This document shows, in pieces, positions 39,801 through 51,800 of a stretch of 64,000 nucleotides of DNA. Position 1 is the stretch's first letter; every line of letters starts with the position of its first letter. The stretch covers positions 146,225,429 through 146,289,428 of the forward strand of contig NC_133772.1 in NCBI RefSeq assembly GCF_003597395.2, given 5' to 3'. The position numbers and the translations under genes were made by a program. The notes under the pieces were generated by a model. The model was not told the origin of the DNA. It did no database searches and worked only from the letters and a program-made list of their open reading frames with translations. Source of the DNA: Chelonoidis abingdonii. Its lineage: Eukaryota > Chordata > Testudines > Testudinidae.

Positions 39801-42800
39801 CTAAGGAGACGGTCATATTGAGTTCTTGAAGATAATAGCTAACAGTTCCGAGATGTCTTCAGCTAGTTTCTTAAGTACTCTTGGGTGAATTTTGTCAGGT
39901 CCTGCCAACTTGAATACATCTAACTAATCTAAATATTCTTTAACCTATTTTTACCTTATTCTAGATTGTGTTCCTTCCCCCTTTGTTGTTAATATTAACT
40001 GTGTTAAGCACCTGTTCACAATTAATCTTTTTAATGAAAACTGAACCAAAATAGACATTAAACACCACATCTTTCTTGGTGTTATCCATTATAAGCTCTC
40101 CTTCCCCACTAAGTAGCAGACCTACACTTTCCTTTATCTTTCTCTTGCTCCTAATGTACTTATAGAACCTCTTCTTATAGCCTTTTATGTCCCTTGCTAT
40201 GTGTAACTCATTTTGTGCCGCGGTCTTTCTCATTGCATCCCTACATGCTCGCACTATTCTTTTGTACTCTTCCTTAGCAATTTGTCCATGTCTCCACTTG
40301 TTGTAGGATTCCTTTTTGATTTTCAGGTCATTAAAGAGCTCTTGATGAAGAGGTCAGATCAGAGGCTCATAATGGTTCCTCTTGGCCTTAAAATCTATGA
40401 AATACACAAGGAGGTACAAAATCTCCTCCTCTGAAGAAAATGAGCCCTGTATGGCAGCCTTGTTGAGATGAATGGTAAGTTTGCCTGAGCATGGACTGCA
40501 GGATTGGTTCCCCTTATATTCTGATACAAGATCAAATATTCTCCATAGCAATAGAAATTTAGCACTGAAGTATCTACATTTATACTCAAACAGTGGGGGT
40601 TCAGGAGCTTTGTTTGAACATAGTAAGCCAAATCCCGAGGTCCTTCCTTTGCTTTTGTTCACTTCAAAAGGAGTCTGCCTGAGTAAGGACAGATGTGGCC
40701 CATATATTTCATAACAAAAATCACAATATTTTTCCCAAGGAAACACAGTCTTTTGGCGTTAACATTCTGTAGGATCTTGGATATTGCCCGGACTAATTGT
40801 TTTCGTTTCCTTGTCTTGTGAAATATTCTGAAAGTACCCATCACCCTTTCCCCTCTTTCACAGAAGAATAAAGACTGTAATATTATGACACCCAGTACTG
40901 TGGCATATGCTAAGTATAGCAAAAAAAAAAAAAAAAGAACCTAACAAAATACAGTGAGCATTATGAGCTAAACCTGTTCCCAGTGCATAGCCCAGAGTGC
41001 CTGGTGCCAGTGTAGACTGAGCTGTGGAAGGCCAGGGGAGAAGGAATCGTCCCCATAAGGCAACCTGCAGTGGTTAATGCTGCTTTCAGGACTGTAATAA
41101 CTCCCACTGCTCCTGCACCCTCATCTGGCAGAAGCAAGCCTCCAGCCCCCTCCTATACGCATAGCCTACAGCACGTTAATGTGCAGAGGAGTGACAACCC
41201 CCTGCATAGGGTCTCAGGTTGCTTCGCTCCTCGTTCTGTACACATACGTCTACTGTGATCATAGCCCAATGCAACTATCACTGTGGAGAGCAGGGACATG
41301 ACAGGATTTACTCCTAATGTATCTGAAATCAGCAATAAGCTAGGAAAAGCTTTCTCTGGGTTTTTGTTTTTTTTTTTTAATGTCCATTGTATACTGCTCA
41401 TTTATAATCCAAAATGCATTAACACTAACACGTCTAATAGATGCTGTGAAACAAGACATGCATTCAGCAGTACAGTACCTGATAATTACTATTGTGATCC
41501 AGCCCAGCTTTCATTGATTTGCTTCTAGAAGCAGCAGCAGTTTGAGTTAGTTCCAGCCGGGCTTGCAAGTTGTTAAAGCACTCAAAGAATACATCAGCGC
41601 TCCCATCGGCACAGGTAATAGACTTTAAAAGATCATCCTTTTTATCTCTGATATCTGTGTGAAGTTTTTGCAGCTCTAGAGACAGAGTCTAAAGGATTGA
41701 AAAGTAGAGAAGGCTAGTGAAAATGGTCCTTGTTAGAGAAGATTCAACTTTTAAAAACACCAGCAGGACTCAGGTTGCTACTTATACTCAAATAAAATGA
41801 GACTGATTCGTCTTCTCCGTGTAAATCCACCAACTTCATGGAGTTACTCCTGATTTACATTAGTGTAAGTGAGAGAGGAGACCTATCTATTTCGCTGTTA
41901 ACAGAAACCCATTGATGCTTATCCATCTATGTTTTGGTGCGCTTACCTCATACAGTCCCTGCTGCACAGCAGCCTCTTCATTGGAGAGCACGCATGTGTT
42001 TAACATCTCTTCCATGTTGTTCAAACATCGACTGATTGCCAAAAGCAGCTCAAAGAGCTTTTTGTCCAAATTTAAGGAAGCTTCCCCAGCCCCATTTTCC
42101 TGGATGAAGACAAGTTATAGCATTTTTCATAGCTTCCGATCAAGTCAGAGATGATACTGAGTAAGAACATTGACTAAAGAAATGTGTATAAAACTGTGAC
42201 ATATTCAGCCAACTCAAGCTATTAGCAATAAAAAGAGTTAGTAAAATATTGAATGGCTGATTTGGAAACAGTCCTCACCCCAACCTTCTATTTTGTACCC
42301 ATGCAATATTGCAGACCCAACTGAAGTCATGTACACGACCGATTATCTAATATTGCAATTTTGATGTGCAAATGACATCACTTGTGCCAGCAAATGTTTG
42401 CATTCAGGCAATAGCTAATGTTGGGATTGAAAAATGAGAAGTTGCTTCTCTAAATCCAGATCTGATTCTACAGTACATTAAGAACCTTACCAAAGCCCAC
42501 CTCTATAATACACTCAGTTTGGGGGAACATGGTTACTGACTAGCTGTGCTTCATAGTGCCAAAGCTATGTCTAGCTTTCTAGAAGTCCTTGTCATTTTGG
42601 AAATTATAGAGCATGTGATTTGTACCTGTGTCTGCACAACATTTGCTTCTTGGCTTAGATCTCCAAGCTGCATGGTGTAGGTTTTCAGTTCCTTGACAGT
42701 TGGGATTCCAATACCACATACAGCACCTCTCGGCAGAATATTCAGTTTTGTTGTAATCTAACGTTTGGAAAAGCAAATTACAGATAGATTAATGGTTCAA

Positions 42801-45800
42801 ATAAAAATGGAATCATACTGCTGCATAATATTATTTTTAAAAGAAAAAATTAAAATAACACCATCTGGAGCCTATGGGTCACATTTTCACTAACAGGCAG
42901 GAAGTTCACCTGCAAAAAGGTTTTCACACCTGCTGCATCTACAAAAACCTATTTATGTGCATGCAAAGGGGCCACTTGGGCCTTTGGCTGAAAATGTAGC
43001 CCTATGAGTTTCAGTCTTTCGAAATGACAGGCTGCAGTTCTCAGTAAGGCAGCCCCCCTGTTTACTTCTGTTTGAGTTCTACCTGACTGAGGACTGCATG
43101 ATCCAGTCCTTCACCACTCATGACCCTCCTTGAGTAACTGATATTGTCCCATGTAATGGAATCATTTCCTAGAACACAAAATCTCAGCTTGTTTGTAGTT
43201 ACTAATTTTTTTTAATATCAACGAACAAAACTGACAACAGTACAAGCTATTTATGTTCCCACACAGTAAAAACCTGCAAGGTCATACTAATAATCTTCAA
43301 TCTCTGCAGCTCAAACTTTGCGTTGACATACACCATGTACATCCTCATAGAGGATAACTGAGCCCCGCAATGGTCAATGTCAGGACAGAATCTGTCTCTG
43401 CGATCAATGTTTGTATCTGCAAGAACTGGGCTTTAATCTCTCTCCAATCATTTAATTAAGGCTAGGAGTTGGGCACTTAACTCCCTTAGACTCCTTTGAA
43501 AATCCCAGCTGAAATAAAAAAGACAGCATCAGGCCTAACCATTTAATACAAGAATTCTTCTAGATGGCCTTCATGCTACTTATTACATTCACCACTGCAG
43601 TGACACCATCTAACAGAAACTTAAAGAAAAGCACTAATGACTACTCATAATGGCTTTCAAGGATAATAGAGAGAAACAGTAATACTAAAAATGCTGTGTA
43701 ACGATACCACTGACTACTATAAATTGCGATTTCAACTGGACAGCTATTACACAGTTTTCAATTATTTAATGACGTTAAAAGAGAGAATATGATGATACAG
43801 AAAGCAAAATGCCTTTGCTGTATCTGAGGAAGGAGCATATATTAGCTGTAACTTTTTCATTTTCAAAGGTAATAATGATTTTGCATTGGAAGGAACATAA
43901 ACAAACCTGAGGGTCAGCAAGCTGACACAGAGGAGACTTCATCGTAGAAGACAGCTCTTGTTGTAAATATTGCCACTTATCACCAGTTTGGTCCTTTAAA
44001 AATGGACCAGCAAACTCACTCCTTGGGATAGGTACGTCACTGCTGTGTTTGGGCAACATGATCATAAGAACAAGGAAAGATTAGCATATCATTAGATTGT
44101 TACAACTGTGTGTATAGAATTATCTCCCTTAGCCTACTCTCCTGCCCCCCATATACCCATAGTGAAACCAACAGAACGTGATTTTAGCCTCACCCTTAAT
44201 CAAATTTTTTTTGCCACTCCCTTTCCTCCCACTTTTGGTTTGCTTGTTATCCACTTAGGCTACAATCCTGCAAAGATTTACATACATGCTTAATTTTATG
44301 CATTGTGAACAGTCCTATTGCCTTCAATGAGTTATTGAATTCAGTGAGTTGACTCCAGCATGAACCTTTAAGCTTCTACTCATATGCTTGCAGGACGGGG
44401 GCCTTAAACTGTCAGCTTGTTGGGGGTAGGGTCCATATCTCCACATGCCTGTATAGTAGTTATCATACAGTTGGCACAACAGAAATAATAACTAACAAGA
44501 ATAATCTTCTTTCAAGCTTTCCCTTTCATTCAGTACTAGCTTACCAACAAATGTTGTGTTAAAGAGGTGAAATAAAAGATAGTGGTTTTTTTAAACATTA
44601 CTATTATGATAGAGAAAAGCCTTCAGTGAATATTTATATTCCATGGCTGTCAGGTGATGTATTATTTTTAATTACCATCAGCATAATATTATAGGCAGCA
44701 CCACAGACATTTAAAAGCATGGGCATGATGTAGCATACAGTATTGGGGCAGAATGCAATGCAGCACAGCAGAAGGCTAAAGCTATGTCTACGCTTACAGT
44801 GGCATGTACAGGACAGGCACTACATATGTAGCTACATGCTGCAGTGAAAGGCTCCAGCAGTGGGGAGGGCTCTGGCAGGAGCCTTTCCCCTCTGCCTGAG
44901 CTTTCGCCTGCTGCCAGACTTTCACTGCAGCTGGGAAACGCTCGAGCAGGGGAGGCAGCAGGACGCTACACTGCTAAAAATAACAGGGTAGACATGGAAG
45001 GCACTGCTTGGGTCGGTAGAGAGCTGCATGGGGAGATACCTAGAGGACAGGCATGTAGAACACTCTGTTCTATTCACTCCAGCCATGCCTCACTCTCTGT
45101 GCTTCTATTTATACCCATGCTAGCTGTGTGTGCAGTGTCTGTACTGTACACACTGCCTAAATGTAGATTTATCTTAAGGCAACAGGATACATAACCATAG
45201 GTGACAACTGCATACATTACAAAACTTTGGCACATATCTGGAATTAATTCATTTAAAGCATCAATAACATGCCTGTAGGGCAAGTTTCTTCCTGCTCTCC
45301 TCAGTTAGAAGTTGGCTTATGCCCTGACATATGAGGGATTATATCACTTCCCAAACTCCCTTTTTAAAGATCGTTACTATGCTAATTCTGGATGATCTCA
45401 TTATCCATATAAATGTCCAGTCCTTTTTTGAATACGTCTGAGCTCTTGGCCTCAGTGATAACCACAAGCTAATTGTACACTGGGGGGAACAGGGATAGCT
45501 CAGTGGTTTGAGCATTGGCCGGCTAAACCCAGGGTTGTGAGTTTAGTCCTTGAGGGGGTCACCTAGGGATCTGGGGCAAAAATCAGTACTTGGTCCTGCT
45601 AGTGAAGGCAGGGGGCTGGACTTGATGATCTTTCAGGGTCCCTTCCAGTTCTATGAGATAGGTATATATCCATATATTTGAGAGAGGGATAGCTCAGTGG
45701 TTTGAGCCTTGACCTGCTAAACTCAGGGTTGTGAACTCAATGCTTGAGAAGGCCATTAAGGGAACTGGGGTAAAAATCTGCCTGGGGATTGGTCCTGCTT

Positions 45801-48800
45801 TGAGCAGGGGGTTGGACTAGAACCTCCTGAGGTCCTTTCCAACCCTGATATTCTATGAACCCTAAAACATCTAACCTTCTACTAGTTTTAAATTTGCTGC
45901 TTTTTACTATCACTGAATGTCCCCTTGTTTTTGTATTGTGAAATAAGGAGAATAGAGGTGCCTGATCTACCTCGCTATATAAGTTTTTGTGGTCATGCCT
46001 ACCATAGCTTATGACACACAATAATAATAATAATTATCTGTATTACCATAGCATATAGGAGGCCTAGTCACGTACCAGGACCCTATTGTGGTAGGCACTG
46101 TACAAACACACTTGAGTTATGTACCAGTTTCAGGGGATACTACAGTGTGAATTGGATCTCTACTGAACTGCACAGCTTTTGGCAGATTTTCTCCTTCTGT
46201 GATTTTTTGTTTTGGTTTTGGTTTTTTTGGCAACATACCCCTGCGTGAGAAACTTCTGTGTACAGCAATCCTGCAGACAATATGGTGTTTTGGAAGCCAT
46301 ATAATACAAGCTCAGTGATTAATTTTTCTATTTTGTACCTTGACTCTAATTTCTGAGTAGTGCTGTCATCAAAGCATGGCTGCATTTTTTCTACATAAAA
46401 TTCGATGAAGTCGACAAGATTATTTTGCTCAGTCGGTTTTAATGGCAGGTCCTGGAAATAAGGAACAACATGAATGATAAAGTAAAAAGTGTAAACCATG
46501 TTCTTCTCAAAGGATGGTCTTGGTTGCTCACTTAACAAAAATAAATAAAAAAAATTACAGCTACCAAAACAAAAAGCAACTGATTATATAGATGTGAACT
46601 ACATATAACTTTACCAAATACATAACTTCTCTTAGATGATATAACGTTATGAATTGTTCTTAACCTATGTTGAGATCTAAAAACTCATAATAAAATCATA
46701 GAAATATAGGGCAGGAAGACATCTCAAAAGGTCTTCTAGTTCAACTCCCCATGCTAAAATGGGATTAAGTTTATCTAGGCCATCCCCCACAGGTGTCTGT
46801 CAAACCTGTTCTTAAAACCCTTCAATAATGGGATTCCACATCCTCTCCAGTTGCCTTCATTGATGGGTATCACATCAGGGCAGGAGAACAGAGCACACTG
46901 TGAAATAATGGACCATATCTTTCCATTCTTATTCTGGCAAAACTCCCATTGACTTCAATGAGATTTTTGCTTGAGTATGAACCACTAGGTTTAACCGTGT
47001 GTCTTTAATTAGAAGAGGGAGTTGAATTAGAAATTCAGCAACTCCAGTCTCCAGTGATTCAGTCTGGATTGCTTCTTTGAGTAATCTTCAAAGAGAGAAG
47101 GCACAAAAAAGGAAAAGCTGATTTTCAAACAGCAGAATCTACAGTGTTACTTACAGAACAGAGAACATGACCTCATATTTTAAATCTGCTAACAGTAACT
47201 TTAAAAGCCACTGTGGGCGAAATTGTAAGTAAAATTTTCAAAAGCATCTCAATTACACTGAAGCCTCAAGTCCCATTTTCAAAAGTCATTTAGGTATTTA
47301 GAATCAGATTTTCACAGATATTTAAGTGTTTAAGGTGCAGAAAGGTGCCTAGTGGGATTTTCAGAAGTTCCTGACCAGGTCTGTCACGTGTTTAGGTGCT
47401 TTAGAAAATTCCACTACACGCCTATATGCATCTTTAGACACCTAAATAACTTTGAAAATCTGGCCCTTAGGAACCCAAGTCCCACTCACTTTCAATTAGA
47501 GTTAGGCTCCTAGGTGCCCAAGACACTACTGACAATTTTTTCTTATGCCTCTAGGCACAGCCAGGATCAAGTTGTGCAGCGTAAGCTGCCCTGCTCCAGG
47601 AGTACTCTTGGGAGGTACTGCACCTCAGACACACCCCTCAAGGCTTTGTCCACACACAAAAGCTGCACTGGTTTAGTTAAATCAGTGTTGCTTTGTGTGA
47701 TGACTCTTTTACATCAGTTTAGGCCTGTTAAATAACACTCAGTGTTCCCCACACCCCCCAGCTCCAGGGGGTAGTAGCTTGCTGCTAGCATTTACCAGGC
47801 GCAAACTACATCACCTCTCCATCTCAAGCTCAGCTGCAGTGGTCAAGGTGTTGGGGGTGGAGCCAAGACTCTGCTCTGCCTCTGCTCCTCACTCCCCTAC
47901 TCCCATGTGCCCAGACCCAAGGCAGGGTAACCCCCACAGAAATGCAGGGAGAGCTCTCCCTCCCTGTGGAGGTGCATAATCCAAGCCACAGTCTAACCCT
48001 CAGAGTCAAGCATATCTGAAAATAGCAGATAATAGACAATTGCGTTTTGTATTTATGGGATGAGCAGTAGGATTACCCGAGGCTGCTGCAAACGGTTATG
48101 CCTGCTGAACGGTGGCGCATCAGTGGTAAGGAGGTTGGGTACTTCGGAGCTGCCAGGCTGAAGATGTTCTGAAGGGATCCTTTCACTGTTGTTGAGCTAT
48201 AAAGTGAGATGGTGTTTTGTGAAGCTCTCAGAATTGAAAAAGTGGCAAAATATATGTGTGTAGTTCAGGAAGGAGATGATATCATAACAGGCTGTGAAAA
48301 ATACACCGGGGATAAACGAAGGGTGATCTCTCAGAAGGATGGGATAAGCCTATTAGTTGAATCTTGCTGCAAAGATATTTGTGCTGTTTCACCTGGGGAG
48401 AGCTTGAATTTATTCTCATCTCCCAGTAAAGTCCTTTCTTCCATTAGTTCACTTCCCCACACTGTTGGTAGCAGAATTAGAGGAAAGCATGGTTTTGGAA
48501 GTTTCATTGACACCAACTCTGAACACTTTTGCCTGAATGAACTATGGTGAGGTGCAATTTATGCCTGTCAAACTAGCTTCCAATCTACAAATGGTTCGTA
48601 TGGTCCAGAAGTTGTGTAGATATTCTGCCTGGTGATACTTGTAGAGGTATGTTAGTATTCAACAGGAAAATTTAGCACCACCAGTCCCCTTCCCTGGCTA
48701 CCATAGCTCACCTTTCAGTCAGTGCTGTTCCAGGGAAGGTGAGCCTGCAGCTGTCTTTGCCAATGCACCCACACCTAACAGACTTTCCTGAAACCATCAT

Positions 48801-51800
48801 AAAAAGAGTGGGTGGGGAACTAGCCCCATAGCTGTAACTGACTGCCAATACGTGAGTAAATCTCAGCAAAGATATTCAGAGAGATACTCAGATGAGTACT
48901 GAATAAGCACAGAGAACAACCTATTATTTCATCACTGCTGGAGATCCTCCAGTGGATGACATAGGTGGGGCAGTACTGGAAAGCTTGCATTGTCACTGCC
49001 CTTACTATTCCTGTTCTCTGAAGAGAGGGCTACAGTCTCTAGAATTGTCCACTTGGAACCTTTCACCACCAGGATCTTTATTATACATAATATTTTTTTA
49101 AAAAATCTTAAATTTTTTTTTTCATTCTCTCTTATTTGTGGCTCATAAAACCTTGACCTCGGACCATGTGCTCTTTAAGCAAACACAAAACATTCAGACA
49201 ACCACTAAAACCCATTACAAGCAGCAAGCTGAGTATGATAATACAGCACTGTGAACTAAAATGACAGTGACAGACATGCACATTCATTTGCATCCATCCC
49301 TTAATTTCACATCGTCTCTTATAACTAGTCTTCTGAAGCCCTCACAATGTCTCTCTCATAGGACTTTGCATAGTATTCAGGCTTTTTACCTGTTCTTCAT
49401 TGTATTTGTCCTGAAGCATCACCTGGACTTTTTCCAAATTGCACTTCACATCCTTGAGCTTCAAGGAAAGGGCCTCTGCTTCCTTCTGAGGGCCTGCATG
49501 ATCTCTTTGCTGCCTATCTCTGCAATCCTCCAATAAAGAAGCAATCTTTTGTTCAATCTCTGATAACATAACCTAGGAAATAAACCAGTTAATTATTCAC
49601 CTTTACCAGCCAAGGTGCCTAATACTCTAGTCACTGTTCACACTTCAGCTGTTTAGAGAAAAATGAGGGAGAAAATCAGAAATAGCTACCAAAAAATCCC
49701 CAACCTGGCTACCAAATGATAAATTAAGCTGTATGTATGGCCATGTGTACAAAAGGAAATGCCTTTTCAATCCATAGGCTGTGCATTGAGAAACATTAAC
49801 TCCATTACTCATGCTAATACACAATTATTCATAGGTAAGGCAGGAAAATTATGGACTAGAGTCTGTGAGAGATGCCCCAAAGAGGTCACAGTCCAGGAAG
49901 AGAGGGGGACAAAGGTGGCCTCTGATGCTGCCTAGATTTTGACCTGCTGTAAAGGCAATCACAGGACTTAAATGGTATTGATGTGCACAGATTTGAAGGG
50001 CAGAAGGTACCACTGTGATCATCTAGTCTGACCTCTTGTATAACATAGGCCAGAGATAGGATTGCCATGGGTCCGGTTTTCAACCAGAATGCCCGTCAAA
50101 AAGGGACCCTGGCGGCTCTGGTCAGCACCACTGATGGGCCGTTGAAAGTCCCACTGGCAGTACAGTGAAGCTGAGACATGCTCCTTACCTGCCGTGGCTC
50201 CCCGAAGCAGCGGCATGTCTCCCCTCCGGCTCTCAGGCACAGGGGCAGCCGGGGCTCCACGTGTTTCCACCACCCCAAGCACTGGCTCTGAAGCTCCCAT
50301 TGGCTGGGAACCACAGCCAATGGGAGCTGCTGGAGTGGCACCTGTGGATGGGCAGCACGCGGAGCCACCTGGCTGCACCTCCGTGTAGGAGCCAGAGGGG
50401 GAACATGCCATTCCTTTCGGGAGCTGCTTGAAGTAAACACTGCCTAAAGCCTGCACCTCTGACCCTCTCCCATGCCCCAACCCCCTGCCCCAGCCCTGAT
50501 CCCCCATCTGCCCTCTGAACCCCTCAGTCCCAGCCGAGAGCACCCTCCTGCACCCCAAACCTTTCATCCCCAGCCCCATGCCAGAGCCCATCCTCCCAGC
50601 CAAAGACTTCACCACCACCCCCGCACTCTAACCCCCTACCCAAGCCCTGATCCCCTCCCACCCTCAGTCCCAGCCCAACATCAAATATTTGTTTGCCACT
50701 AAGATACTGACAGACTAATCAGGTCACCCCTTAACCGTCTCTTTAGCAAACTAAATAGATTGAGCTCCTTGAGTCTTTTTCTATCAGGTATGTTTTTTAA
50801 TCCTTTAATCATTTTGTGGCTCTTCTCTGAACACTCTCTAATTTTTCCATCCTCCTTTTTGAATTCTAGACATCAGAACTGGACACACCATTCTAGTAGC
50901 AGCCATACCAGTGTAAAAATAGAGGTAACATTCCTATCTGAGATTCCCGTTTATGCATCAAAGACTTCCACTAGCATTTTTGGCCACAGCATCGCACTAG
51001 GAGTTCGTGTTCAGCTGATTATTCACCATGAACTGTGAGTCTTGTAAATGACTTGGCAGTCAGTGAGTGAGGAAAGGAAAATGCTCTGACTATATAATTA
51101 CAGTACAGCCGTTTTCTCTCTCTCTTTTTTTTTTTTTTTTTAACTTTTAATTATATCCATTTGCAAAGCAAGAAATACTCCAGGAGTTCTATTTATGTTA
51201 TGAAACTAATACTTAGAAAAATACAAAAATCTGTTTATTAACTAATATATAAAGAGGTGGGTTTTAAAAAGGAAGTCACTTCAAAATGTAGTTTTTAACT
51301 ATCTACAAAAGCTGAGTAAGATACCATTAGGGCCAAAATTTGGCTCCAGGGTTTATACTGGCAGAAATCCAAAATGTCGTGGCTAGGTAAGGAACCATAC
51401 TTGTGGAGATCATGGTCCACAAATCCTCTTCCCCTTTGACCTATAGGTGCAGGCTCTCCATTCCAACTGTGATAGTAAGAGCACAATTACAATGACACAA
51501 GCATCAAACTTGATTTGATTTGACTGCATATCTGAGCTTGCAGCTGCTTTGTGCTACTCCCCTTGTCCTACTAGGCCTTGCTGAGACCATGAAAAATGTT
51601 GTTTTTTGAGTTTAACCTGTCAAAATTGAGCTAAATAGCTCAGTAGTTTGAGCACTAGCCTGCTAAACTCAGGGTTATGAGTTCAATCCTTGAGGGGGCC
51701 ACTTAGGGATCTGGGGCAAAAATCTGTTTGGGGATTGGTCCTGCTTTGAGCAGAGGATTGGACTAGATGACCTCCCGAGGTCCCTTCCAATCCTGATACT

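Larger units (their letters stand above)
36475..39819 (+). mobile_element. LTR-like repeat inserted in the CR1, itself split by a DIRS
   Basis: Outer pieces 36475-36740 and 38992-39819 (about 1.1 kb together) are non-CR1, non-DIRS. The second has a TATAA-like ggactataaaaagcag at 39193 and a polyadenylation-like tgttaataaacttc at 39427, as in LTRs. Flanks aagt/gagt suggest a 4-bp target duplication with one mismatch. The family is not certain; no coding region. Confidence 0.5.
35420..40360 (-). mobile_element. CR1 LINE split by a nested insertion
   Basis: The two CR1 parts are 39820-40360 and 35420-36474. The 5' part (frame 39961-40254) encodes the segment between endonuclease and reverse transcriptase ([31 protein letters not shown]). 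The 3' part contains the reverse-transcriptase motif [13 protein letters not shown] at about 36186-36225 and the C-terminal [17 protein letters not shown] (frame 35569-35778). The two halves align end to end at caagt/gagttcttgaagat. Both are full of shifts. The element runs in the same direction as the host gene. Confidence 0.85.
45380..46010 (-). repeat. CR1 3' UTR fragment interrupted by two SINEs
   Basis: 45380-45480 (ccagtccttttttgaatacg, gagctcttggcctcagtgat) and 45860-46010 (gttttaaatttgctgctttt, gaatgtccccttgttttt, gtgcctgatctacctcgcta) are consecutive parts of a CR1 3' region in reverse complement. The SINEs at 45483-45859 sit between them. Confidence 0.65.

Noticed and set aside
40354..40746. 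130-codon minus-strand frame as a SYNE2 exon
   Set aside because: The peptide has no spectrin-like pattern, no acceptor/donor pair keeps the phase, and e10 and e11 already join in frame without it.
45483..45859. tRNA genes at the A/B-box sequences
   Set aside because: The heads are followed by SINE bodies and LINE-like tails, and no cloverleaf with an anticodon arm can be drawn with confidence.
46300..46339. Extension of e6 through the open frame to about 46200
   Set aside because: Only the gtacaa donor after TCAAG gives the phase that joins e7; the extension has no spectrin character.
48209..48550. 113-codon plus-strand frame as a gene
   Set aside because: No domain, no splice partners, a minus-strand frame of similar length overlaps, and it is inside a SYNE2 intron.
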